Assembly (NCBI GenBank): GCA_005765155.1
Contig: VCCP01000002.1
Coordinates: forward strand, 3,720,001-3,784,000
Source of the DNA: Zelopaecilomyces penicillatus
Lineage: Eukaryota > Ascomycota > Sordariomycetes > Hypocreales > Pseudodiploosporaceae
DNA: 64,000 bases
Reading direction: 5' to 3'
The notes beneath the pieces are model-generated. The model did no database searches. It was not told where the DNA came from and saw only the letters and a list, made by a program, of their open reading frames with translations. Positions 52,845 to 62,287 of this stretch are shown piece after piece. Each line of letters starts with the position of its first letter. The stretch's first letter is position 1. Made by a program: the position numbers and the translations under genes.

Positions 52845-54384
52845 ATGGAGCCTAAGTACTCACATCACCAGCGCATGTCGTCGCCTGTGACGTACACTCG
52901 ACAGCGTCGTCCTCCACTTCGGCATGTCCATATTGCAGCTATTGTCTCACTACTGTTTATACTAATGATATCTATCACTTATTCCAAATCGGCGACAGAA
53001 CTTCTTCTTACATCCAAGCCTCCGTCGGACGCCGCAGCGGCTCTGAAATGCTCAATTGCGAATGTTCACAAGGATCTCTCCTTTTTAGACAATGCGAAAC
53101 CAATCAAAGAGGGGGAGTTTCTTGAGCGAAGAGATCGCTTGGCGGCGGCTCTGTTGACAAATAAAATCGATGCGTTCGTGATGGAGCCCGGTTATACGTT
53201 TCAGTACGTGTTCATATGGATATCAAGAGTGTGGGGGGTCGCTGTATGGTGTATGTGGCTGACATTGATATAGATACTACGCAAACATCTCGCAGACAGA
53301 CTGGGAGCCATGGGAGCCTGAAGAGCGACCCTTCCTAATGCTCATCATCCCAAAGATCTCTTCTATTGGCAAGGTCTACGCAAAGACTGCATTCCTAGCA
53401 CCCCATTTTGAAGAAGGTCGTGTGCGCATGCTCGGCATCCCATCCCATGATGCGGAGCTCGACATTGTCATATGGGAAGAACACTGGAATCCCTACACAA
53501 CGCTCCGAAAGTCGAGGCTGTTCAATGGAAAGAAGAAGTCGCCCACGCTTATGGTTGACGAGGAGATGCGTGACTACATCGTCCGCGGCCTCAGCACTAC
53601 AGGAAGATTTCGCACTGTCGGCCTATCTCCTGAGGTCGAGCTGGTCCGACAGCAAAAATCTCCCGCTGAAGTGGAAATTCTGAGGGCCGTTAACACCGGG
53701 ACCGTAGCAGCCGTGCGTGCCATGCGGCCTTGTCTCGTTCCAGGACTTACGGAGAACGAGGTGACCGCCATCCTAGACCGTACGCTACTTTCTGTGGGTT
53801 TCAGCTTGTTTTTCAACATTGTGTTATTCGAGGAGCACGGGGCCCTCCCCCACGGCGGGTTTGTGACTGGTTTCAAGAAGCTCACATATACCAGCATGAT
53901 AGTCATTGATGTCGGAGCACACTATCTTGGCTACTCATCAGATATATGCCGCAGCTTCCTAATCGATCCACCTCAGAATAGACACTCATCTCATCTCATT
54001 CCGGACTCTTTGCTCATTGAAAAGAAAAAAGTCTGGCAAATTGTGTTTGAAGCACAAACAACCGCCGCGAATGCATTGAAAGTCAACAACACTGCAGCCA
54101 GCGTTGACATCGCCGCCCGAACTATCATCGAGAACGCGGGGTATGGCTCTCGGTTCACGCATCGTCTAGGCCATGGCATTGGTATAAAAGCGCACGAGTC
54201 CCCGTATCTCAACAAGTGGAACACAAAATCTTTCCTACAGCCCGGTATGGTTTTTACAAACGAGCCGGGGATCTACCTCGAGGGCAAGTTTGGCGTCAGA
54301 CATGAGGACATTTTCTTGATTAAAGAGGATGGCACAACAGACCTCTTGACGGGCCAGCGGGCCAAAGGATTATATGAGCCTTAG
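52845..54384 (+). CDS. Membrane-anchored M24 (creatinase/aminopeptidase P-like) metallopeptidase
   Basis: Exons 52845-53203 and 53274-54384 encode 489 residues. Basic residues (RQRRPPLRHVH) precede a single hydrophobic segment AAIVSLLFILMISI (residues about 30-46), a signal anchor that would place the catalytic part in the secretory lumen or outside the cell. A creatinase N-terminal domain follows (ERRDRLAAALLTNKIDAFVM; YYANISQTDWEPWEPEERPF). The pita-bread catalytic domain keeps all five metal ligands: Asp332 and Asp343 (VIDVGAHYLGYSSDICRSF), His420 (HRLGHGIGIKAHES), Glu450 (FTNEPGIYLEG) and Glu464 (GVRHEDIFLIKEDG). It should bind two divalent metal ions and probably acts as an X-Pro aminopeptidase or dipeptidase. 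It is likely active. Confidence 0.92.
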
Positions 54385-54508
54385 GCTAGGGTATCATAGA
54401 TTCTATCTAGAAACGGTATATGGATATATATAAAGTTCATGACATCGAAATTCCAACAACGCCATAAATGCTAATGTAGATGTACTAGTTCATTCTCATA
54501 GACATAAA

Positions 54509-55855
54509 TCAAGCCAATGTGGGGGGGAACCCGTTCGCAATCGAAGCACCCGGAAGTTGATGTGTCCAGGGGAGGGCATCGTCTGCGGAGGCTGCTTTGT
54601 GGTTTAACTCGCAATCGACATATATAGAACCGTCGAGGTAAGCCCAGTTGGAGACCGCTACGGAGCTTTCTGATATGACTCCGGGAAAGGGCGAACTGCT
54701 CAACGCCGCACAAATCCAACACATTTGCTGGAATACTTCGGTCAACGTATGGGTCCAAGCAGAAACGCTCACTTGAATAGACGTGCTCTCAATCTCTAGA
54801 TGGATAAACTTGAGCCCGGGACAAAAACTTCCACCCTCATCGCTTCCGTCCCAAACTGACATTCCAGGCATGCCGCCGTCTGTGTTGATAATTGCCTCTT
54901 CAAGGCATCTCAATAGTATTCGCCCACACTTGTACCAATGCCTGTCGACGTACTCTGACACGGTTGTATAAATGCATTCGTTTAGTGTTCCAGTGACGGC
55001 AGGCAGGAGCCCAATGCCGAGGGATTCTGGACCGATAACCCCTTGGAGACGGGCTAATAAACCAACTTCAAACTTAAACTGAACAAAGTGAAAGCCATCT
55101 GGTGGGGGGCGGAATGGTCTCTTCATGATGATATCCCACACGGCTGACTCGGCAAGATGCAATTGGACATGATGCGGAGAAAATAGTAATTTTCGGATTT
55201 CTGAGATCAGTCTTGCCGATGCATTGCCAGTTGTAATGAGATTATGAAGAGTTCGCGCGATCTCTTCTGGGGAGCCTCCTGGAGACTCTGAAGGAAATTC
55301 CCTGTGCCAGTACCTACACAAGAGTTGGAGGGCAAGCGGCAAGTCTATGCCTTTAGTATTCGCAGACCATGTCTGTGGCCGCCGCGAAAGGCCTGGACCC
55401 AACTTGTCGAGCACGCACTTTGCAGTTTCGGGACCGTTCAGTATCAGAACTAATTGACGGACGGGCCCGTCAAAAAGCAGCTTGACCTGTCTCGAAGGCT
55501 CTGAGTTGACACTGTGGTAGAATAGAAAAGCCTCATCCCAAAGTTGTTTAGTGAATGTAGCGATGAGTCGATCTACAACTCTGTCGAGGTTGATGCGTAT
55601 TTTCAGGTCCACCAGATAGTAGTGGGTAAGCAGTTCATTGTTTAGGCCGTCGGCGAGAGCCTTTGCAAAGGCAGCGACAAGGGCACCCGCAACCAAAGGT
55701 GGCAGTTGAACCTCTATGTTCTTGACCTGCTGGGAAATCCGGGTCGGGAAGGCAGGCAACGGCGGCTTGGCGATGGAGACGGATGAAGCTGAAGATGACG
55801 AGAATGCCGCGGCCGATATCCTGAGCGTCTCAGGGCAGCCAGGCGGCGGTGGCAT
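54509..55855 (-). CDS. Protein of unknown function (448 aa)
   Basis: A single exon encodes 448 residues, starting MPPPPGCPETLRISAAAFSS. After a Ser/Ala-rich N-terminus, the region from about 45 on looks folded and helical (VKNIEVQLPPLVAGALVAAF, LKIRINLDRVVDRLIATF, RQVKLLFDGPVRQLVLILNG). A segment near RPFRPPPDGFHFVQFKFEVG leads into another helical part ending in GLKFIHLEIESTSIQVSVSA. The frame has no internal stops and even composition, so it is a credible gene. No known motif is seen. The 3' end faces the peptidase gene 124 bp away. Confidence 0.68.
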   Translation of the reverse strand: MPPPPGCPETLRISAAAFSSSSASSVSIAKPPLPAFPTRISQQVKNIEVQLPPLVAGALVAAFAKALADGLNNELLTHYYLVDLKIRINLDRVVDRLIATFTKQLWDEAFLFYHSVNSEPSRQVKLLFDGPVRQLVLILNGPETAKCVLDKLGPGLSRRPQTWSANTKGIDLPLALQLLCRYWHREFPSESPGGSPEEIARTLHNLITTGNASARLISEIRKLLFSPHHVQLHLAESAVWDIIMKRPFRPPPDGFHFVQFKFEVGLLARLQGVIGPESLGIGLLPAVTGTLNECIYTTVSEYVDRHWYKCGRILLRCLEEAIINTDGGMPGMSVWDGSDEGGSFCPGLKFIHLEIESTSIQVSVSAWTHTLTEVFQQMCWICAALSSSPFPGVISESSVAVSNWAYLDGSIYVDCELNHKAASADDALPWTHQLPGASIANGFPPTLA

Positions 55856-56908
55856 ATCTGATCATGGCTGGTTGGGGAAGCTGGAACAGGTGAAAACTAG
55901 GACAGGCCGCAAACCACAGAGTACTTTCGGCAGGGGAGGCCACAGATGTTATTCGATTCAATACGGGATGAGTCTGACGGTAGCAGAGGCCAGTAAACGA
56001 GACTTGACGGCGATCACCCCTTTTTTTTTTTCCTTTCCCACGCTTGTGTACTACGAAAGGGCCTCGCAGCGGAGGTATATGCTTATGGCCCCAAGCCATA
56101 TCGGCAGTGTGTGGCTCCAGCATACGGGGGGGAAAAGATTGCGCTGAAGGCAACGCCAGTGGTGACGTTGCGTGGTGTCGAAGCATTGCGCGTCCCTTGT
56201 CCCCACGGAGTAAATGTGGGTTGGCTCGCCACACGTGCGGCAGCTTCAGCCTCCAATACTGCTCAACGACAGGCTTTCAGTGCTGTCGGTTGTCGCCAGT
56301 TCCATATTAGTTCCCACTTGCTAATTACCGTCCGTGTCTCTGATCCCTTCCTGCTCCGCTTGCCCATTTTGAAGCTGTCGTGGCCTCTCTGTGGCCGCAC
56401 AATGCTGGCGTGTCTGTTGTGGGCAGTCGAGGCATGCGCGGGATGACAAAGGTGGTGTCGTCCACATTCGGTTAGTGGAAAGCTTATAATGATTGTTTAC
56501 CTAATACAGTTTTCGATACACACCAACGCCACTTTACACCAATATCAGCCACAACAGAGCAGCATTCGGCGCTGTCTATAACGTAACTATGATTACGGTT
56601 CGACAAATGACACCAGCTGTCCGGATTATCACTACGCCATCATCAAAGCTTCACGAGAGAGCCGCTCTGTTTTATGCTAGGCTAATTCTCATACAGGGTT
56701 GACAAAGTATGCGTTTTCAAAAGTGGTTTGATCAACTGTACCAAAGAATTTATATGGATAGAATCGTGCCGAGTCATAATAAACGGCTCTGAAGAAGAAA
56801 CTATACTAAAACATGCAGTACCATGGAGTCTGCGCGTTGATCGATGCCGGCATGAGCACAGGTCAATTGCATAATCCAAAGTTCCATATTTTCTCGCAAC
56901 GGGAGCAG
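55856..56908. other. Spacer, 1 kb
   Basis: The left part is the promoter side of the 448-aa gene and contains a T-run (56020-56034). The right part is AT-rich. Open frames at 55716-56446 overlap in several phases and are not supported. Confidence 0.4.
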
Positions 56909-57823
56909 TTAGACTGGCACCGTGGGGAGGCCACGGATGCTACTGACTCCAGTTTCCTTGATGTACTTTTCTACTTCAGGCTTCATCAGGTGCCAAGTTC
57001 TCTCATTGAAAGAAAAGTTAGCCTGGTCATATTGGAAGTCGCTCTCAATGGTCGTCAGGCGACTTTTAGTTTTGACAATTTCATGCATTTTTGGTGTTAA
57101 GAGATACTTGATACCTCGAATTGCTAATTGGTTGTGTTAGAAAACTGCCATTGTAGGGTATTGGTCAGTGGATGCACTTACAAGCGCGCAAATCATCTCG
57201 GACTTCATCGTATGTAAACGCTTGAAGTACACCCAAGAAGGTCCGGTCATTAGATGTTTCTCTAATCTCCGAGATAGTTTTGGAAACTCCCTGGAAAATG
57301 CTTTCGAGCGAACCCGCGATCGGCCGAGGAAGTGTAATCCCAACAAGCATTTTTGCCATCAATTCCCAGTGAAACCGCGTTCTCTCAACAGAGATGTGAT
57401 CATTCAGGTTGGATCCACCAGGACTGACAAGCCTGCATTATTGTTAGCTTTAAAAGGTATTCGCTTGGCTCAAGCGCCTACAAACTATGGATATATGCCG
57501 TCCTGTAAGTAGACCTCTATGACCTTGACTCGGTATGCAGCACGTTTCCATTCAGAGGCTTCGCTATCATCGCTTGGCAGCGTTCCTTCTTCCTTCCTCT
57601 TTTTTACCTGAATGCTACAGTGAATAGTGACAAGCTGGTGCGTCAACAGAAGCATTTGCTCTAGCTCCGCCAGACGTTCATCGAAGCGTCCAGACAAGCC
57701 CGGTGCCCGCATGTTGACAACAAAGATATTCTGGGCGTCGTGAAGCCCCATGTCTTCGTCCGTAGGGATTTCCTTAGAAACAGCCCCGAAAAAAGGGAGC
57801 TTGTCGATGGGGAGATCAGCCAT
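56909..57823 (-). CDS. Protein of unknown function; first exon junction unresolved
   Basis: Three coding blocks are clear on the minus strand: 57823 to about 57490 (MADLPIDKLPFFGAVSKEIP then DMGLHDAQNIFVVNMRAPGL), about 57430 to 57182 (NLNDHISVERTRFHWELMAK, MLVGITLPRPIAGSLESIFQ, GVSKTISEI) and 57123-56909 (IRGIKYLLTPKMHEIVKTKS, NFSFNERTWHLMKPEVEKYI). The second intron (57181-57124, GTAAGT to TTAG) joins blocks 2 and 3 in frame. Between blocks 1 and 2 there is a good acceptor (GCTAACAATAATGCAG) but no standard donor in the required phase, so the gene may use an unusual donor or be damaged. The protein is largely helical with no signal peptide. Family not recognised. Confidence 0.55.
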
Positions 57824-58662
57824 GGTGCAAATAGGTCTTTGTGGTGGTCAATTTGGACTATGTATGGATAGGTAGTAATCAATGTCCCTTCAGGTCATAT
57901 GGATGTTTTTGGCGAGGTCTACTCCTTTTATATCCAAGATCCCAACTTCGATGATCTGCCGGGTAGGTGAATGTGGGACTTTCTCTACCCCACGAGTGTC
58001 CTCGCTGACAAGGTGACAATGCAGTTTTTCTGGTCTTTCAGAGCCACTTGGATTGAGACCTGGCCCATTCAGCTGGCAATGGTGGCGTGTGGCATCACAT
58101 TGTGCTCCTACAACGCGACGCCTTAGGCATTCATACTTTTTACCTCTGAAAGCTCATGCACGTCGGGATGTGTCGGAGCATCACGACGTTTTCAAAACCT
58201 CATGTGGCCTATCGTGGGACATCTGATGCCACATCATCATGTATCTAGAGCGGCATGGGTGTTGCCGAGACTCTATGTGGCTTGTCTTGAGATGCATGAG
58301 ATCAGAATAAGGCAGCAACGTATAAATGGACCACGGAATGAGTTGTTGACCAATCCAATGTAACCCGAGCGTGGCCCCTCGAGGTTAGGAAAGCTTCACA
58401 TAGATATATTGACCTTTGTCTATTAAAAGCCAACGAACTTGCGATACAGCTATTCGAGCGTGGTATTTTAATAGCAACAGTGAGCAGTGAGACACTAAAG
58501 GCATCCGTTCTCGTAGACGATTGGCCAAGGACCATCGAATTACTGGACAATAGCGAAGCCGCAAACACCCATCATTAACGACTCCGCTACAGTCTTAAGT
58601 TCACCTTAACTACCCAACTTGCCATCTATCTAACCTCACACGCTCGATTTATCCTCCCCAAG
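57824..58662. other. Divergent spacer
   Basis: These 839 bp separate the minus-strand gene above and the ML-domain gene. No gene or repeat is recognised. A 88-codon minus-strand frame (58302-58568) is unsupported. Confidence 0.4.
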
Positions 58663-59233
58663 ATGAGGTTTTGTTCTTGCAGCATTTGGATTTCTTCATG
58701 CCTAGCGGCAGTAGCAATGGAGGCCGGGCCGAAAGTCCCAGGTGAATCACCTCTCGAGTTCTGAGGAGGACGAACATGGTTGACATTGAGGAAATTGACA
58801 TTTCTCCCAACCCGCCTAAGCCGTACGCTAAATACTCTTTACTATTAAATATTATTCAACTAACTCCCATACAGGGGCAACCCTCTGCTTATCAACTTCC
58901 CGGGGGATATTCGCAAAACAATCACAAAGGGCTCCTATTTCAAGCTTGTAGTAAAGTATGGCCTGATTCAACTTATTTCGACTACGGCAGACCTCTGTGA
59001 ACAGGTTACCAACGTTGATCTGAGCTGCCCGCTGGAGGCTGGTAAGATAAACATGGTAAAATCTATTGATCTACCGTCGGCAATTCCTCCAGTTAGTAAC
59101 CGGTTCCTTCTGTCTCACAATTTAACACTAACATTTCTAGGGAACATACAATATTTTTGCGGATGCATACATCGATGATGACGAGAAAATTTCTTGCCTG
59201 AAGGCTTCTGTCAACTTTCTACGTCCCAGTTAA
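58663..59233 (+). pseudogene. ML-domain (NPC2 / PG-PI transfer protein-like) gene with a frameshift
   Basis: The gene begins MRFCSCSIWISSCLAAVAME, a signal peptide, and continues to KVPGESPLEF, where a TGA (58761-58763) occurs at the place of the first conserved Cys. One base out of phase the frame resumes with MVDIEEIDISPNPPKP (58776). Two good introns (58823-58874 and 59092-59140) then join NPLLINFPGDIR, VKYGLIQLISTTADLCEQV, VDLSCPLEAGKINMVKS, and GTYNIFADAYIDDDEKISCL to the stop at 59233. This is a complete ML lipid-binding domain apart from the shift. Family members bind sterols or phospholipids in the vacuole/secretory path. Either a one-base deletion has disabled it or the base call is wrong; no intron fits the short gap. 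Confidence 0.75.
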
Positions 59234-61498
59234 GCATTGGGGGAATATTCTTTTTTCGACCATTTCGTCCCACTGCATCTCGCGGCCGATAGTATATCTA
59301 GACAAACGAACACCGTATTCCTGGAACAGATAGTTTGCCTGCGCTTGATGACTCATGCCAGAGCACTCTTGTAGCTTTGTCTGCAATGCAAACTCATGCT
59401 CTGTAATTTTTTTTTGGTTGGCTGATGGGTTTGGATGGGGCGTCTCGTTCTGCTTTGGAGAATGTTGGAGGGGCTTCTACGCACAGAGCGTTCATGGCAG
59501 TGAATTGCCGTTTCAACTATTCCTTCATCCTTCACCGTCTCATATCCGATACGGTTAGACAATAAGACAATTTGAAGCTCGTTTCGGCGGAGTCTTGATA
59601 GACTAGGTTCCGTTTTTGGAGGACATGTCAAGTGAGGGGCATTTTCCACCTGCTCTGGCGCGGCAACTTGTATGTGGCCAGATTCGGAGAGAGGACACCA
59701 CAACTTGGACAACATTGCATTGGGTTGTCCGATACCCCTCCCACTGCAGTGTAACAATGCACAGTCACTATACATAACACACCCTACCTAGTCATATCTG
59801 CACCTGCCTGCGTTGAGCAAGCAAGAGGCCAGGCATCCTGCTTCCAAGTCGTGGAGCTATTGACTGATCCAAGGCACCTATAAAACCAATCTGCTTGCCG
59901 ACATGAAGGTGCATGCACACGAGGCACTGAGCTAGGCACGTAGCGCTACTAAGCACATAGTTCTTCGTACAGTGCCCAATTGCCCTTGTTGCATAACACT
60001 TGCTTCATTCTCCCAGTCGAGAGTACGAAGAGACGGCATTGGTTCACCCGTGACGCAATCGTCTTCGATAGCGTCATTGGTCAGCATCGGAGACTATCCG
60101 TCCAGGGCGGGCAGTAGCAGCGCTCCACTGTAGCAGCTCCGACGTCGCCGAGTGGACCAGCGGGTCCACTGGGGGGGGGGGGGGGGGCAGTCAGCTGCCA
60201 TTGGGCCCACAAATGAGTCGTCACTGGTCTAGGTGAGCTCGGTGTGACGAGCCTGAGCTCGAGGCATTCCAGAAACAGTGGTCGCGACAATGGCAGAGGA
60301 AGTGGTATTCATGAGAAGCAATGGTGCTGGTCAAGTATAGAAATACATCTTACCCCAAACATCAACGAGTACGGGATGGACCCTGTCTCCAATTGCTCTA
60401 ATCGTGGCCGATGTAGGGCGCGATCCGCGCCCAGCAACATAGCGCGGGGTCGGCGTGGTCCTCTGTCGGATGTTTGGCTGAATGCAAAGCGAGGCTGGAG
60501 CGATAAGCCAATAAAGGGCCATTCGAGACCTTCTAAACCTAGACAGGTACGACATGCTGCCCAGAAGGTTTGCTTGGGGGAATATTTAGCCAGCCAGTAG
60601 TCTCGTGTACTGTACTCGTTTGCTGCATCTACTCCGCACGAGGTATTGCTGGTGCTGGTCGCAGTACCCTGCCCTGTGTTGTTATGGTGACTGCGTCATG
60701 CACATCAGCACTGTACTCGTGCGTACGAGCCAAGATCCGTGGCCAAAGTCCCCGGTGAGGGGAACCAGTGTTCTGAACGAAGTAATCACTGTATTGTGCT
60801 ACCACCACCACCACCACCTCGGTCGACCCTGCGTCACACTCGATTTCCAGTTGCGCCATGTCGTCAAATACACCTCCTGTGCCCGCCAATTAATTGATGC
60901 GAGGCTACCAAATTCAGGAGAGATATCTCAGGGCAATTATCTCGAGGTCGTCGTATATTTTATCGAGGTCGTCAAACGCTTTTACTCCGTCTTTAATCGC
61001 CTGCTGGGGCTGTGGGGCCTTGACAAGCTTCCCCAGGTTTTTACCCCAGACTGCTGGTTAGTGGAGCAGTGCGCTAAACCAAAAAGGGTACCAGGTCAGC
61101 TCTCGTCCATCGGTTCAATGTCACGCGATCGAGGCATCAAGCTGTGAGGCAGGGCAAGAGCGGACAGCTTGATGGTCCTTACCCCGCCCGGTCTGACGAA
61201 AGTGCAATAATAAGGGGCAACGAGTGGCCAGTTAACCAGGCAGCTTCAGCCGTCAAATATCAAGCCCTCCTCCCCTCTTCCTGTTGTCTGCTGTTCTCTT
61301 CCTCTTCACCATCTTCGACTCTCCTACAATCGCATCAACAAACAACGTTATCAATCCAAGGTTTGTTCTCTTGTTCCTTCTTGCACAATTGATCGTGTCC
61401 GACACATACTTCAGTTCTAGCATTGTTTCTCGAAGCTCACACGAAGTTGATACAGCTCTGACGCCATCGTCTGGCCTGCACATCCACAGCTGCCCAAC
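59234..61498. other. Long spacer (2.3 kb) with hairpin and poly-G
   Basis: No gene is supported. It holds the hairpin and G17 run at 60151-60187 (listed separately), a CAC repeat (60802-60819) and the promoter of the DUF6699-like gene. A 180-codon frame (60605-61147) has no coding features. Confidence 0.4.
60151..60187 (+). repeat. Perfect 8-bp hairpin followed by a run of 17 G
   Basis: AGTGGACC (60151-60158) and GGTCCACT (60163-60170) pair perfectly around AGCG; the next base begins an uninterrupted G17 (60171-60187). Such G-runs can form quadruplexes and are slippage-prone. Confidence 0.9.
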
Positions 61499-62287
61499 AT
61501 GACCGAACCCTTAACCAAGGTTGACTCCGCCGTCCAAGGCCTGTCATCATCACCGCCAAAGGAGAAAGGCCATAGAAGGCAGAGCTCTAGCGTGCCTGGT
61601 GTGATGAACATCAATGATATGGGTAGGTCGATCTGTGCTCTGTGACTATCAGCACTTTGTGGCTTTCATACTGATGCAGCCCCGCATTTCAGAAAAGGAC
61701 GGTATAGAGTTGGCAATCGCAGTAGAAACTCAGAAGACTGGATGGTAAGTGGTAACTCATCTTTACTTTCCATTTCCCTCCACACACTCAACCCTGTTAT
61801 GGACTACGGAGCTGTCCGACACACTTCATTATTGCAAAGCAGTTTCCCTCCACATACTGACCCACCCTAAACAGGAAGATCAATTCGAGCCCCAACTCGA
61901 TAGACGAGCCCGCAATGCTCAAACTTCACCTGACAAAACCTCCTGTGAAGAAGATTGATCTACACTTCCCTCTCGGATTAGAGGTAACGGCCAGGAACAT
62001 GAAGGGCGTCACAATAAAGGACGCATTAGATGCCATTCACAAGTCGTACAAGAAGAGAGTAAGTCATGACAATTACCATATGCTTGAGCAACATCCCTGC
62101 TAACCGTGATTCCTTATAGTCGGATGATGAGCTGGACAACCCCTACCTAAAAGGTTTCGAGTGGGACAAGGAGGAGTCTTGGACACGGTTGACCGTTCAC
62201 CTGGATAAGGTGCCTGCTACTGGAGGGTTTGGCAGTGGCGGTGGCGGTGGCGGCAAGAAGAAGAAGAAGAACAAGGAGGAAGAGTAA
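61499..62287 (+). CDS. DUF6699-like fungal protein (175 aa)
   Basis: Four exons, 61499-61622, 61693-61744, 61875-62058 and 62120-62287, encode 175 residues with every junction in frame. The N-terminus is Ser/Pro-rich with a basic stretch (PPKEKGHRRQSSSVPG). The folded part begins KTGWKINSSPNSIDEPAMLK, continues with LHLTKPPVKKIDLHFPLGLE and VTIKDALDAIHKSYKKR, and ends DNPYLKGFEWDKEESWTRLT. A Gly-rich linker and Lys/Glu tail finish the protein. The W..NSSP...PAMLKL opening and YLKGFEWDKEESW are what I associate with DUF6699 domains of fungi, which have no known function. There is no signal peptide. Moderate confidence in the family, high in the gene. Confidence 0.8.

Noticed and set aside
60605..61147. 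A 180-codon plus-strand frame
   Set aside because: The composition is random and shifts through microsatellite DNA (CAC repeat); no start context or motif supports it.
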